Positions 8,573 to 18,446 of a stretch of DNA of 64,000 nucleotides are shown one piece after another. The stretch lies in the NCBI RefSeq assembly GCF_000332455.1, contig NZ_AOGY02000051.1, positions 62,001 through 126,000 of the forward strand. Direction: 5' to 3'. A program made the position numbers and the translations under genes. Under the pieces are notes generated by a model. It did not search any database, had not been told where the DNA came from, and saw only the letters and a program-made list of their open reading frames with translations. Origin of the DNA: Leptospira vanthielii serovar Holland str. Waz Holland = ATCC 700522. GTDB lineage: Bacteria; Spirochaetota; Leptospiria; Leptospirales; Leptospiraceae. Numbering within the stretch: the first letter of the stretch is position 1; every line of letters begins with the position of its first letter.

Positions 8573-9544
8573 ATGAAATTGGCACTTCCCTTAATCCTTT
8601 CGCTTTTCACTTTCCAATGTTCTGTTCTTGGTGTGATCCAGGATAGAATTCCTATGCCTGCTTTTGAATTTGATTCTCTATCAATCAAGAGCATCACATT
8701 CACTGATATCACTTTGAATGTGGTGACTTCAGTGGAAAATCCCTATCCCGTTTCGATTCCCAGTTCCTTAATCGATATGGATATTAAAATTGAAGGATTA
8801 AAACTTTCCCAAATCAAAACCGATCTGGGTGCCATTGAAGGAAAAAAAACAAAACAACTTCCTTTGGAAGTCAAACTAAAATACACTGACCTACTCAATC
8901 TCTATAAAAAATTTCCAAACAAACCCTTATTAGAAGTTAGTGCTGAAGGAAATATGAAAGTTCCTATCCCTAAACAATGGCAACTTCTGGGAAAAGATTC
9001 ACTAACTTTCCCCTTCATAAAAAAGAGAGAAATCCCTGCCATTCTTCCCAATGTAGAAATCCAAAATTTCAAAATTCTAATGCCCACGGAAGCCGATATC
9101 CTAAGCGCATCCAATACAGATAGCCTTGCTGACACGGCCACTGGTTTTCTAAAAGGGCTTTTGGGAGGATCCAAACAACCTGCCACTTCGGCCGCCAAAG
9201 CGGGATTAGCTGGCTTAAAGTTAGATTTAAATACCGAGTTTGATTTTGTATTCTCGAACCAAGCTGCCTCTAACTTAAACCTAACAGGTCTTACCTACGA
9301 TTTAAATTTGGCAGGGGAAAAATTCTTAAATGGAGCACCTAAAGAAATTCTCAATTCTGGAAAAACTTCCACTGTGAAAGTAGCCACAAAGTTTCCAATC
9401 ACTTCGATTAGCTCCTCTCTTTACAAAACCATCCAATCCAAAACAGCTCAGTTTGATTTAAAGGGAGATTCAGGACTGCAAGTCCCAGCAGTTGCGGAAA
9501 CCATTCCTTTCCAATATGAAAAACATGGAAACTTTAAGTGGTAA
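8573..9544 (+). CDS. LEA14-like (LEA type 2 / WHy-domain) lipoprotein
   Basis: Signal sequence ends LFTFQC, so Cys16 is a probable lipidation site under the loose leptospiral lipobox rule. Residues about 40-160 fit the LEA_2/WHy fold (ITLNVVTSVENPYPVSIPSS, then LKLSQIKTDLG). A second similar unit (about 205-320) includes LNLTGLTYDLNLAGEKF. LEA14-like domains are associated with desiccation tolerance in plants and are found in some bacterial lipoproteins; the molecular role is unknown. The ATG at 8573 is preferred over an in-frame GTG at 8558 because AGGTGAG sits 10 bases upstream of it. It follows xth by 32 bp. Confidence 0.78.
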   Translation: MKLALPLILSLFTFQCSVLGVIQDRIPMPAFEFDSLSIKSITFTDITLNVVTSVENPYPVSIPSSLIDMDIKIEGLKLSQIKTDLGAIEGKKTKQLPLEVKLKYTDLLNLYKKFPNKPLLEVSAEGNMKVPIPKQWQLLGKDSLTFPFIKKREIPAILPNVEIQNFKILMPTEADILSASNTDSLADTATGFLKGLLGGSKQPATSAAKAGLAGLKLDLNTEFDFVFSNQAASNLNLTGLTYDLNLAGEKFLNGAPKEILNSGKTSTVKVATKFPITSISSSLYKTIQSKTAQFDLKGDSGLQVPAVAETIPFQYEKHGNFKW

Positions 9545-9572
9545 ACAATGGAAGTTTCACCAATCGAAACAG

Positions 9573-9592
9573 CAGGGAAAAAGGATTCCCTG
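9573..9592. terminator. Hairpin between convergent genes
   Basis: Arms CAGGGAA and TTCCCTG (7 bp) flank a six-base loop between two convergent genes. No long T-run follows on either strand, so it is a weak or factor-assisted terminator candidate. Confidence 0.4.
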
Positions 9593-9616
9593 AATTCAAA
9601 TCAGTTTGCGGATAGA

Positions 9617-10252
9617 TTATTTCTTCTTTTGTAACATCTGTTTGATTTCGTCTCTCGTTTTTCCAGGATAGAGGCGAATTTGGTAACTAATTAGAAACCT
9701 AGTAATGATGGGCGTTCCATCTTTACTAGAATGTTCGTAATTGAATCTAGAAGCATCGTTTTGGATGATCTTTGCGATGTCGTTGATTCTCGGAACACGC
9801 CGATCGAAAGCAATCGATTCTAGTTTTCCTGTCACTGTATTGAGTCCAATGGTGATCATTCCATCATCCACAAAACTGAGGAGATCAAACTTCTTCATTT
9901 CCTCTTTCGAAAGTTCGTCCCCACCCGCATCTGGTTTTCTGCGAATTTTATCCGTATGGCGGATTTGGCGAACTTGGTAGGAATCGGAGGCAATAAAAAC
10001 GCGAAAAATTTCTGTGGGAAGATCACTTTTCTTTTGAAAGAAAGGAATCTCCCCCGTATGGTTTTGGACTTCTTCGCCCCTTTCGTTGATAATGATTTCC
10101 CCTTCACCACCGGGCGGCGGAAGTAAATCTTTTACAGATGTTATTTCTTGGCTTAATTCTGCATTCGCGTTTGTGCTCGTTTGGGGTGCCGATTGGCAAT
10201 GGATCAGAAGAAAAAAGGAGAGAACCGATACAAACAAATGCAAGAATTTCAT
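9617..10252 (-). CDS. Putative lipoprotein of unknown function
   Basis: From the ATG at 10252 the product has 211 residues. It begins with a lysine, a hydrophobic stretch and LLIHC, giving a lipidated Cys at about residue 19. A low-complexity Pro/Gly-rich linker follows. The C-terminal region (about 85-205) contains a QIRHTDKIRRKPDAGG segment and a SIAFDRRVP / RFLISYQIRLYP beta-rich stretch that I do not recognise with confidence. An upstream in-frame start at 10312 would place 20 charged residues before the signal peptide, so 10252 is preferred. It sits downstream of mgtE in the same direction (63-bp gap). Confidence 0.7.
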   Translation of the reverse strand: MKFLHLFVSVLSFFLLIHCQSAPQTSTNANAELSQEITSVKDLLPPPGGEGEIIINERGEEVQNHTGEIPFFQKKSDLPTEIFRVFIASDSYQVRQIRHTDKIRRKPDAGGDELSKEEMKKFDLLSFVDDGMITIGLNTVTGKLESIAFDRRVPRINDIAKIIQNDASRFNYEHSSKDGTPIITRFLISYQIRLYPGKTRDEIKQMLQKKK

Positions 10253-10315
10253 TTCGACATCAGTATTTGGTGATTTCTCTTTAGTGGCAAGAATTTTAAA
10301 AGGAAAGGGCAAACC

Positions 10316-11719
10316 CTAAATCAAATATTTTGCAAACACTGTGGCAAGTCCGAGGAAAAAGAAAAACCCACAAACATCTGTGGTTGCCGTTACAAAAATA
10401 GAGGAAGCAATTGCCGGATCCACACGCATTGCCTTCAGTACGATCGGAACTAAAGATCCAGTGAGTGAAGCCACAATCATATTTACAAACATAGCAGTTC
10501 CTACCACAAGACCTAGAACTAAGTTTCCTTTCACAAAAAAGATCATACAACCTGTGACAGTTCCCAGTACAAGTCCATTGATCACTCCAATTGTACACTC
10601 TTTTCGAACCGCTTCCCACCAATTAGAAAATGAGAGATCTCCGGTGGCAATATTTCGGATAACAACAGTTACTGACTGCGTACCTGCGTTCCCACCAAGT
10701 CCCGCCACAATCGGCATAAGAGTAGCAAGAACCACAATCTGAGAAATGGTATCTTCAAAAAACGCAACTACTGTGGAGCTTACAAAAGCAGTGAGTAAAT
10801 TGACATTGAGCCAAATGATCCGTCGTTTTACCGATTGTAAAATGGGGGTGGATAACCTTTCATCTTCCGATACCCCCGCCATAAGTAGGATATCTTCCGA
10901 TGCTTCTTCCTCTACGATCTCCAAGACATCGTCAACTGTGATGCGTCCAATGATACGGCCCAAATCATCGGTGACCGCGGCACTGACTAAGTCGTATTTT
11001 TTAAATGTATTGGCTACCTCTTCCTGATCAACGTCATAATGAAACGCAAACACAGAGAAGTTTGTGATTTTTGCTACCTTAGTGTTGATCGGAGTCAGGA
11101 ATAAATCTTTTAAAGGAATGAATCCTTCAAGGACTCCATCTTCATCGGTAACATACACTTGGTAGATATCTTCGATTTCTTTAGCTTTTTTACGAACGTT
11201 GATGATTCCTTTACGAACATTGTCCGTTATGGACACTGTGGCAAAGTCTTTGGACATAAGACGTCCGGCAGAGTATTCGCGAAAACCCAATTGGGAACGA
11301 ATTTCAAAACTATCGGCTTTACTTAAATTGGCTAAAACTAATTCCCGTTTGGCGCCCGGAAGATAAGAAAGAAGGTAAGTAGTTTCATCTGTTTCGATAT
11401 GGTCCAGAGTGTTCGAAATCTCATCAACGGAAAGTTCCTCTAAAAAAGACTCTAAGGTCTCCTCTTCCATTTTGATGAGAGAATAGGCTTGGTCTTCTTT
11501 CGGAAGGAGACGGAATAGATATAACTCCTCTTCTCTTTCTAGATCACGAAATAAGGTGACGATGTCGGCAGGGTGCGCCCCATCGAGCATTTCTTTTAAT
11601 TGTTTGGAATCCTCATTTGCAATGAGGTCTTTGATCTGACTGACAAACTCATCATAGGAATCGCTGTCTCTGTCGATTTTGATACGGAATTCGGACTCTT
11701 TCTTTCTTTCTTCTTCCAT
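10316..11719 (-). CDS. mgtE: Magnesium transporter MgtE
   Basis: Inner-membrane Mg2+ channel. The 467 residues show the full MgtE architecture: an acidic alpha-helical N domain (about 25-140), a tandem CBS pair (about 150-275) that senses cytosolic Mg2+, a plug helix, and five membrane helices (about 300-465). The pore signatures PIVAGLGGNAGTQS and the last-helix stretch VDPAIASSIFVTATTDVCG are present; the latter carries the conserved Asp of the pore. It is divergent from a coiled-coil protein gene across 65 bp. I see no M-box riboswitch in that short gap. Confidence 0.96.
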   Translation of the reverse strand: MEEERKKESEFRIKIDRDSDSYDEFVSQIKDLIANEDSKQLKEMLDGAHPADIVTLFRDLEREEELYLFRLLPKEDQAYSLIKMEEETLESFLEELSVDEISNTLDHIETDETTYLLSYLPGAKRELVLANLSKADSFEIRSQLGFREYSAGRLMSKDFATVSITDNVRKGIINVRKKAKEIEDIYQVYVTDEDGVLEGFIPLKDLFLTPINTKVAKITNFSVFAFHYDVDQEEVANTFKKYDLVSAAVTDDLGRIIGRITVDDVLEIVEEEASEDILLMAGVSEDERLSTPILQSVKRRIIWLNVNLLTAFVSSTVVAFFEDTISQIVVLATLMPIVAGLGGNAGTQSVTVVIRNIATGDLSFSNWWEAVRKECTIGVINGLVLGTVTGCMIFFVKGNLVLGLVVGTAMFVNMIVASLTGSLVPIVLKAMRVDPAIASSIFVTATTDVCGFFFFLGLATVFAKYLI

Positions 11720-11784
11720 AAATCAGCGGATTTCCTGAATTTTCCAATTGACGGTTATGTCACGTAGACCATAGGCTATATCCT

Positions 11785-12477
11785 ATGTCGGCACGAGTTC
11801 GAATTTTGAAAACGAATCTTTTTCTTCTACTTGTTTTTTCCCAATGTGTTCTCTTCGAACCAAAAATCAGCAAGGTTCCTGATGCCTATGTGCGCGATGA
11901 GGTTATGAATACCGAGCAGAAAAATGCCACACGTGTCCTCACTGATAAAATCATCAAACTCAACAACGAAGTCTCGGCGCAAAGAAAGGCCAACACTCTC
12001 ACAGCCCAAGCCATCAAAATCTCGCAAAGCAAGGTAACAAAACATAACTCACAGCACGAGTTAGCACGAGCGAAAGAAACTTACTTTGTTTTGAAAGAAG
12101 ATTCGGCAGCTTCCAAACGGTATCTGGAAGAAAGCCAAGGCCATGAATTGGAACGGGCCAAAGAAGAAACACGCTACAAAACTTGGATACAAAAAGAAAA
12201 AGAAGACAAAGCCTATTTGGAAATGAAGGAAGCGGCTCTGGGAGAACTAATCGCCGAACTGGAATTAGTTCGTTCCGAAATTGCAGTTAAGTTCCAAGAA
12301 TCCCAAGGCAAAACTCCTGCTGATCCAGAATATATCAAAAAAGAAATTTATGAAACCCAATATGCCGAAAAAAAATCCGACGCTCGTCGTCGTGTCTCTG
12401 ACTGGGAGCGAGTCAAAACAGAAGCTCCGAGTTTACCGAAAGTCAATTTAGAGGACAGTTTTGATGATGCGAAATAA
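11785..12477 (+). CDS. Coiled-coil exported protein, probable lipoprotein
   Basis: Unrecognised family, 230 residues. The N-terminus has a hydrophobic stretch ending LVFSQC, which could be a lipobox (Cys22). The rest is highly charged and helical, with strong coiled-coil character from about residue 45 to 210 and Lys/Glu-rich heptads. It overlaps the next gene, an OmpA-domain coiled-coil protein, by 14 bp at the chosen start. The pair may therefore be co-translated and physically associated in the periplasm; that is inference. Confidence 0.72.
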   Translation: MSARVRILKTNLFLLLVFSQCVLFEPKISKVPDAYVRDEVMNTEQKNATRVLTDKIIKLNNEVSAQRKANTLTAQAIKISQSKVTKHNSQHELARAKETYFVLKEDSAASKRYLEESQGHELERAKEETRYKTWIQKEKEDKAYLEMKEAALGELIAELELVRSEIAVKFQESQGKTPADPEYIKKEIYETQYAEKKSDARRRVSDWERVKTEAPSLPKVNLEDSFDDAK

Positions 12478-13513
12478 TCAGAGAAACCTAAGTTTTTTAC
12501 TCCTAACTCTTGTTTTTGTTTCTGGACTATCCGCAGATTGGGTTTATTTTCCTTACGAATACAACCAAATCTACAAAGAAAAATATGCTTTGGAATTGGA
12601 ACTGGCCGACATTCGCAAACAACACCAAAACGAATTGAATCGTTTGGAAGAAGAAAAAAAAGAACTCCAAACCCAAAATCGAAATCTCACAGAAGATTTA
12701 GAACTAGAAAAAAGAAATCGAACCAAAGAACAAGACGAGTATTCCGATAAAATGCGCGATTACAATATGCGCCTTCGGGGTCTGGAAAAAAAAGGTACGG
12801 ACAAAGAACGCCTTCTTGCGGATGAAAATCGAAAACGAGAAGAAAAAGATCGGGCCGATCTAGATGCCTTAAAGAAAAAACTTGAAGACAAAGAACGAGA
12901 ATGTCTTCAAAAAGAACAAAAACTCCGCGAAAATTACGAATCCAAAATGGATGAACTCAAAGAAAGGATTCGCAATTTAGAAGAGGAACTGGCTAACCTT
13001 CGGAAACTCACTAAAGAACAAAAAAGAGAATTGGAACGGCTTGCCGAACAAACCAAAGAGTTTGAAGAAAAGTTAGCCAAAGAAATCACTTCAGGCCAAA
13101 TTCGCCTTAAACGTTTTCATAACAAACTTATCATCAATATTGATGATAAAATATCCTTTGATAGTGGTTCTTCGGAACTAAAACCAGCCATCCTTCCTGC
13201 GATTGAAAAAATTCGGGATATTTTGGCTGCTTATCCTGAAAACTACATTGTCGTAGAAGGACATACAGACAATGTTCCTATCAAAACAAAATTCAGAAAC
13301 AACTGGCACCTTTCCAGCGAACGAGCGTTATCTGTTTTGGATAATATGTTACAAAACAAAAATCTAAATCCAAAGAATTTTTCCAGTGCCGGTTATGGGG
13401 AATTCCAACCCATTGTTCCCAATACCTCAAAAGAAAACAAAGCACTCAACCGCCGAGTAGACATCGTCGTTGTTCCAAGAGCCACAGGATCACTCAATAC
13501 AAACAATGAGTAA
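12464..13513 (+). CDS. OmpA/MotB-type peptidoglycan-binding protein with long coiled coil
   Basis: Exported protein: a signal peptide (about 1-23), a very long charged coiled coil (about 30-205), then an OmpA-like domain (about 225-340). That domain contains FDSGSSELKPA, VEGHTDNVPI and LSSERA...LDN...NRRVDIVV, the canonical peptidoglycan-binding signature. It probably tethers an envelope structure to the cell wall. GAGGA at 12451-12455 is 8 bases ahead of the ATG at 12464, supporting that start over the TTG at 12461. It overlaps the preceding coiled-coil gene and the following CDF gene (8 bp). Confidence 0.88.
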   Translation: MMRNNQRNLSFLLLTLVFVSGLSADWVYFPYEYNQIYKEKYALELELADIRKQHQNELNRLEEEKKELQTQNRNLTEDLELEKRNRTKEQDEYSDKMRDYNMRLRGLEKKGTDKERLLADENRKREEKDRADLDALKKKLEDKERECLQKEQKLRENYESKMDELKERIRNLEEELANLRKLTKEQKRELERLAEQTKEFEEKLAKEITSGQIRLKRFHNKLIINIDDKISFDSGSSELKPAILPAIEKIRDILAAYPENYIVVEGHTDNVPIKTKFRNNWHLSSERALSVLDNMLQNKNLNPKNFSSAGYGEFQPIVPNTSKENKALNRRVDIVVVPRATGSLNTNNE

Positions 13514-14462
13514 ACCAAGACCCAAACGTTCCCGGTTGGTATTTTTCTTAAGCCTTTCGGGTTTACTCTCTATTCTTATTTTTTTTATTGAATGGATTGG
13601 TTCGAAAGAAAGCGGAAGCCTTGCGTTATTTGCAGATGCAGGTCATATCTTTACTGATGTATTTGCCCATATTATCTCGCTATTTGCACTCCTCATTGCC
13701 TCTAAAAAACCAAACGCAAAATATCCTTTTGGATTCCATAGGTTTGAGGTTTTGGCTGCTTTATTCAATGGTCTACTCCTCATCGGGATTGCGCTTTTTA
13801 TATTGTATGAAAGTTATATGCGTTTTTCTGGATCGTCCCATGTGGAAGCGGACTCGATGCTCGCCTATTCGCTTGTGGGATTTGGGATCAATTTGGTTTC
13901 AGCAGGTCTTCTTGTTGGGGTCAGTAAAACAAGTCTCAATTTAAAATCGGCATATCTTCATGTAATTAGCGATTTACTCGGGACCCTAGCGGTTGTTATT
14001 GGGGCCATTCTTATTCGATTTACTGGATTTCGAGAAGTGGATCATTTCCTAAGTGTAATTCTCGGAATCTTTATTTTAAAAACATCTTATGGAATTGTCA
14101 AAGAATCGATAGAAATTCTCATCGAAGCGGACACAAGTGAATTTGACAAAGAACATTTATTAGAACATATTCAAACCTATCGGGGTATCGAATCGGTTCC
14201 CCAAATCACAGTTCGCAAACTCACATCCGGTGTGTTTTCTATTGAACTACAAATTTTAGTCAAAAAAGATGCAGACAGGGATAAAATCGTTTTAGAAATT
14301 CATAAAGTACTAAAAGAAGAATTTGGAGTCCCTTTTGTTTCTGTAGAAATAATATCATCTTCACTGAAAGAGAAACTAGAGGATATCTTTGTTCGAGAAA
14401 CAGAACGTGAGTTTGGTCATCATGGTCATAGCCATGGGCATGCACATGACCACCATCACTAG
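13506..14462 (+). CDS. Cation diffusion facilitator family metal exporter
   Basis: Proton-coupled divalent metal exporter (Zn2+, Co2+, Cd2+ or Fe2+/Mn2+) of the inner membrane. The 318 residues include six membrane helices (about 15-205). The HxxxD metal-site motifs are FADAGHIFTDVFAH in TM2 and HVISDLLG in TM5. A cytosolic CDF dimerisation domain (about 210-290) follows. The His-rich tail (HHGHSHGHAHDHHH at the very end) could be a metal-sensing or buffering arm. The start overlaps the OmpA-protein stop by 8 bp. The HD pair in TM2 and TM5 is usual for zinc-type CDFs, but substrate is not proven. Confidence 0.93.
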   Translation: MSKPRPKRSRLVFFLSLSGLLSILIFFIEWIGSKESGSLALFADAGHIFTDVFAHIISLFALLIASKKPNAKYPFGFHRFEVLAALFNGLLLIGIALFILYESYMRFSGSSHVEADSMLAYSLVGFGINLVSAGLLVGVSKTSLNLKSAYLHVISDLLGTLAVVIGAILIRFTGFREVDHFLSVILGIFILKTSYGIVKESIEILIEADTSEFDKEHLLEHIQTYRGIESVPQITVRKLTSGVFSIELQILVKKDADRDKIVLEIHKVLKEEFGVPFVSVEIISSSLKEKLEDIFVRETEREFGHHGHSHGHAHDHHH

Positions 14463-15508
14463 AGATTTCTTTTTTTCTTTTGGATTAAGTAATTAGTAAA
14501 GGAATCTTCCCAAACAAAAAGTTGATAGTCTGGATCAATGGACTTAAGTTCCTGAGGTGAAGTAACCTTCCAATGTTCTGCAAGTGCGGAAAGTAGGCCT
14601 TCCGTCGGGTAAGGGAATCCAGAAAGTAAAAATTCGCTATCGGGGAAACCATTACACGAAGAGAGAAACGAATCTCTCCATTCGATCAGTTTTTCCCTTT
14701 CTTTTGCTACAGTTCTGTCTTCTAACGAGATCTTTTTTGTTTTGCCAATCAGTAACGAAACTAAAGACAAAAGCTCTTTTAATCTTAGTTCCATTCCCAG
14801 TTTGCCATAGTTTTCCAAAACCAAGTCAGTCTCAGTGATGGGAAATTCGCATAACGTAAGTTTGATATGACTTACCAGGTGAGTAAAGTCTGTAGGAAAG
14901 GATTCTTCTTGGATTTGGTTTTCCCGAATCGCAGGGATTCCATCTTTTTGCCTCTGCACTAGATAGACGGGATTCTCAGATCCCGATTTAGTGACCCAGA
15001 AAATTACATCGGCCTCCCCACCATTGGTGATAAAGGATTTGGTTCCTGATAGAAGTCCATTCTCTAGATTTGAACTAAGTTTTCGAAGTTTGCCCTCCCA
15101 ACCGGGCTCACTCACTCCTACAGCATAAATTCTTATAGGGGTTCCTTCCCGAAAACCTTTCCAAAGAGAATCCAAGGATCTTTTTTTCGTTTCAGCTATT
15201 TTTTTGGCCAAACTTTGATTTTGCTCTAGTAAGTCTGTACTTTGCAGAAGGATTCCCCCTGCCACATTGACTTCGACCATACAGGAAAGAGCAAGGGAAA
15301 CACCCACAGGCTCTTCTGCTAAGTGAGATAGTTTCTTCTGGAATTCTAAATAAGATTCTAAACCGAGAAGAAAGTGATAAAAACCTTCCTTTATGAGATA
15401 GGGTTTCCAACTTCGATAAAACCCGGTCTCTGGTCCACCGGTATCTTTTGGATAAGAAGAACCAGGGGCACCATACTTTAAAATCAAATTCTCTGGTTTG
15501 ACACTCAC
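14459..15508 (-). CDS. Acyl-CoA dehydrogenase-like protein, divergent
   Basis: The 349 residues are recognisable as acyl-CoA-dehydrogenase-like from the middle part: AVGVSEPGWEGKL, LLSGTKSFITNGGEADV. These correspond to the FAD-binding beta domain of that family (about 115-190). The N-terminal helical region is weakly similar, and the C-terminal helical region (about 215-345) is short and lacks an obvious catalytic-glutamate context. It may be an inactive or specialised relative. It converges on the CDF gene with a 4-bp overlap and follows uvrA by 6 bp in the same direction. Confidence 0.62.
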   Translation of the reverse strand: MSVKPENLILKYGAPGSSYPKDTGGPETGFYRSWKPYLIKEGFYHFLLGLESYLEFQKKLSHLAEEPVGVSLALSCMVEVNVAGGILLQSTDLLEQNQSLAKKIAETKKRSLDSLWKGFREGTPIRIYAVGVSEPGWEGKLRKLSSNLENGLLSGTKSFITNGGEADVIFWVTKSGSENPVYLVQRQKDGIPAIRENQIQEESFPTDFTHLVSHIKLTLCEFPITETDLVLENYGKLGMELRLKELLSLVSLLIGKTKKISLEDRTVAKEREKLIEWRDSFLSSCNGFPDSEFLLSGFPYPTEGLLSALAEHWKVTSPQELKSIDPDYQLFVWEDSFTNYLIQKKKRNL

Positions 15509-15514
15509 GACAAA

Positions 15515-18406
15515 CTACTTGGATTTCTTTTTGGCATACTTGATATCGAGTGCCTTCTCTTCTTCCAATACTTTTTTTAAATACTGGCCAGTAAACGAAC
15601 GTTTTACGGTAACCACTTCTTCTGGAGTCCCTGTAGCGATCACTTCCCCACCACCGTCACCACCCTCAGGTCCAATATCAATGATATAGTCTGCGGCTTT
15701 AATTACATCTAAGTTATGTTCGATGATAACCATAGAGTTTCCTTTGTCGACAAGGACTTGCAGGACAGAAAGTAACTTTTCGATGTCTTCGAAATGAAGT
15801 CCTGTGGTTGGTTCATCCAAAATATATAGTGTTTTTCCGGTAGGTCTTTTGGAAAGTTCTGTGGATAGTTTGATCCTTTGGGCCTCACCCCCAGAAAAGG
15901 TTGTGGCAGCTTGGCCGAGTTTAATATAACCAAGTCCCACATCCATAAGAGTGTCTAACTTACGTTTGAGATTTGGAATTTTTTCAAAGAAAACAACGGC
16001 TTCTTCGATGGTCATATCCAAGATATCAGAGATATTTTTTCCTTTGTATTTTACTTCCAAAGTTTCACGGTTGTATCGTTTTCCCTTACAAACTTCACAT
16101 TCCACATAAATATCAGGAAGAAAGTGCATCTCAATTTTTAAGATACCGTCTCCTTCGCATTTTTCACAACGTCCGCCAGCCACATTAAAGCTAAATCTTC
16201 CGGGACCATATCCTCTGACTTTTGCCTCTTCCAGTCCACTATACAAATCCCGAACAAAAGTAAACAAACCAGTGTAAGTTGCCGGGTTGGATCTCGGAGT
16301 TCTTCCGATGGCCGACTGGTCAATGTTAATCACCTTATCAATCTGGTCTTTCCCCAGGATTTTTTTATGTTTTCCGGGAATGAGTTTCATACCCATCACA
16401 GAACTTGCGAGTTCCTTATAAAGAATTTCATTAATCAGCGTAGACTTTCCGGAACCCGACACACCGGTAACAACCGTTAAACTCCCGAGTGGAATCGATA
16501 CATCAATATTTTTTAGATTGTTGTGCGTTGCTCCTGTAATTTTCAGGAATTTTCCATTACCCTCACGTCTTGTTTTCGGCATGGAAATTCTTTTTTCCCC
16601 AGAGAGAAATTTACCTGTGACAGAATGTTTGTCTTTTTTGATTTGTTCGGGTGTGCCAAAGGCCACAATTTCCCCACCGTGGACTCCGGCACCAGGACCC
16701 ATATCCACAATAAAGTCAGCCTCTTCCATAGTTTCTTTATCGTGTTCGACAACAAGAACTGTATTCCCGAGGTTACGAAGGCCTTTTAAGGTTTGGACAA
16801 GTTTTGTATTGTCTCTTTGATGAAGGCCAATGGAAGGTTCGTCCAAAATGTACAAAACACCCATTAGGCGAGATCCAATTTGAGTGGCCAAACGAATCCG
16901 CTGCATCTCACCGCCGGATAAAGTTCCTGCGGAACGACTTAAATTCAAATACCCCACGCCCACATCGTTTAGGAAGTGAAGGCGTTGGAGGATTTCTTTT
17001 AGAATGGGTTTGGAAATGGTATCTTCGGCCCCTTTGTATTCGGAGGATTTTGTAAACGCTAAGGCCTTTTCAATGGAATAACCAGTGTAAGCATCGATTC
17101 CCACTCCTTGTACTTTGACAGCCAAGGCTTCCGGACGGAGACGTTTTCCATGGCATTCATCGCAATCATGGTTTGTCATAAAGGATTCAAACCACTGGCG
17201 CATCGAATCCGATTTTGTTTCTTTATACCGACGTTTGAGGTTAGGAATCACACCTTCATAATTTTTGGAAAATTCATAATGCGAATTGGCACCCCGAAAA
17301 TCATAATCGATATGAATGGACGCATCTCCATGTAAAATTGTAGATCGAATTTTTTCGGATAAATCTTTCCAAGGAGTGTTTAGATTGAATTTTAACTTTT
17401 TAGATAATGCTTGTATGGTGGCCATATACCAATAGGAGTTGGATTTAGAACCACCCCAGGCCTCAATACAACCTTCCGCAAGTGAGGCTTCTCGGTCTGT
17501 GACAAGAAGAGATTCATCAAACTCTAAGAGAGCACCCAGTCCATCACAATTCGAACAAGCTCCAAAAGGAGAATTAAAAGAAAATAGTCTTGGAGTGAGT
17601 TCGGGAATACTCACATCATCGCATTTGGGACAAGATAGTTTTTGCGAAAACAGATGGTCCTTTTCCCCATCTTCCACGACAACAATTCCATCCGCAGTTT
17701 TTAAAGCGGTTTCCACGGAATCCGACAACCGGGACTGGATTCCTGGTTTTATTACAATCCGATCGACAACGATATCAATATCTGCTTTGAAGTTTTTCTT
17801 CAAAGGAATTTCATCCTCTAATGAATACACCTCTCCATTCACACGAACCCGGTTGAATCCTTCTTTTTTGAAACGTTCGAGGACCTCGCGATGTTCCCCT
17901 TTTTTCCCCTGGATGACGGGGGCCATAATTTGGAGTTTCGTTCCTTCGGGAAATAAATTGATTCTATCGGTGATTTGGTCTACAGACAAACTAGAAATAG
18001 CGGTTCCGCATTTCGGACAATGAGGTTTTCCCACTCTGGCATATAACAGCCGTAAATAGTCATAAATTTCCGTAACCGTACCCACAGTCGAACGCGGATT
18101 TCGGTGAGTTGTTTTTTGTTCAATGGAGATGGCGGGACTCAAACCCTCAATTTGGTCCACTTCCGGTTTTTCCATTTGCCCGAGAAACTGGCGGGCATAA
18201 CTGGAAAGGGATTCCACATACCTCCTTTGCCCCTCGGCATAGATGGTATCAAAGGCAAGGGAGGACTTCCCCGATCCAGAAAGTCCAGTGATCACCACAA
18301 GTTTATCTCTTGGGATATCAAGGTTTACGTTTTTGAGATTATGTTCTCGGGCGCCGCGAATACGAATAAAGGAATCCACATCGGATAGCTTGTTTTCCTC
18401 TTTCAT
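15515..18406 (-). CDS. uvrA: Excinuclease ABC subunit A
   Basis: DNA-damage recognition ATPase of nucleotide excision repair, working with UvrB and UvrC. Two ABC-ATPase modules are seen: Walker [14 protein letters not shown] near residue 40 and [13 protein letters not shown] near residue 650, each with ABC signatures ([16 protein letters not shown]) and DEPSIGLH / DEPTTGLH Walker B boxes. The zinc fingers are CPKCG...CPKC and CEKCEGDG...[10 protein letters not shown]. The ATG at 18406 gives a product of 963 residues, close to the family norm; an upstream ATG at 18457 would add 17 residues. It is divergent from sppA with about 40 bp between starts. Confidence 0.97.
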   Translation of the reverse strand: MKEENKLSDVDSFIRIRGAREHNLKNVNLDIPRDKLVVITGLSGSGKSSLAFDTIYAEGQRRYVESLSSYARQFLGQMEKPEVDQIEGLSPAISIEQKTTHRNPRSTVGTVTEIYDYLRLLYARVGKPHCPKCGTAISSLSVDQITDRINLFPEGTKLQIMAPVIQGKKGEHREVLERFKKEGFNRVRVNGEVYSLEDEIPLKKNFKADIDIVVDRIVIKPGIQSRLSDSVETALKTADGIVVVEDGEKDHLFSQKLSCPKCDDVSIPELTPRLFSFNSPFGACSNCDGLGALLEFDESLLVTDREASLAEGCIEAWGGSKSNSYWYMATIQALSKKLKFNLNTPWKDLSEKIRSTILHGDASIHIDYDFRGANSHYEFSKNYEGVIPNLKRRYKETKSDSMRQWFESFMTNHDCDECHGKRLRPEALAVKVQGVGIDAYTGYSIEKALAFTKSSEYKGAEDTISKPILKEILQRLHFLNDVGVGYLNLSRSAGTLSGGEMQRIRLATQIGSRLMGVLYILDEPSIGLHQRDNTKLVQTLKGLRNLGNTVLVVEHDKETMEEADFIVDMGPGAGVHGGEIVAFGTPEQIKKDKHSVTGKFLSGEKRISMPKTRREGNGKFLKITGATHNNLKNIDVSIPLGSLTVVTGVSGSGKSTLINEILYKELASSVMGMKLIPGKHKKILGKDQIDKVINIDQSAIGRTPRSNPATYTGLFTFVRDLYSGLEEAKVRGYGPGRFSFNVAGGRCEKCEGDGILKIEMHFLPDIYVECEVCKGKRYNRETLEVKYKGKNISDILDMTIEEAVVFFEKIPNLKRKLDTLMDVGLGYIKLGQAATTFSGGEAQRIKLSTELSKRPTGKTLYILDEPTTGLHFEDIEKLLSVLQVLVDKGNSMVIIEHNLDVIKAADYIIDIGPEGGDGGGEVIATGTPEEVVTVKRSFTGQYLKKVLEEEKALDIKYAKKKSK

Positions 18407-18446
18407 TCTGGAAAGAATTTTAAGAAATGACGGAAGAGGTTCGCCC

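Noticed and set aside
14390..14462. His-rich end of the CDF gene as a separate small peptide
   Set aside because: It is in frame with the exporter and is a common metal-binding tail in the CDF family.
17439..18023. A long open frame on the plus strand inside uvrA
   Set aside because: It is antisense to the conserved UvrA zinc-finger region; the uvrA frame explains the sequence and the antisense product has no family motif.
18243..18446. Upstream extension of the sppA frame
   Set aside because: It runs opposite to the conserved uvrA N-terminus; a good GTG with a ribosome site lies at 18447.
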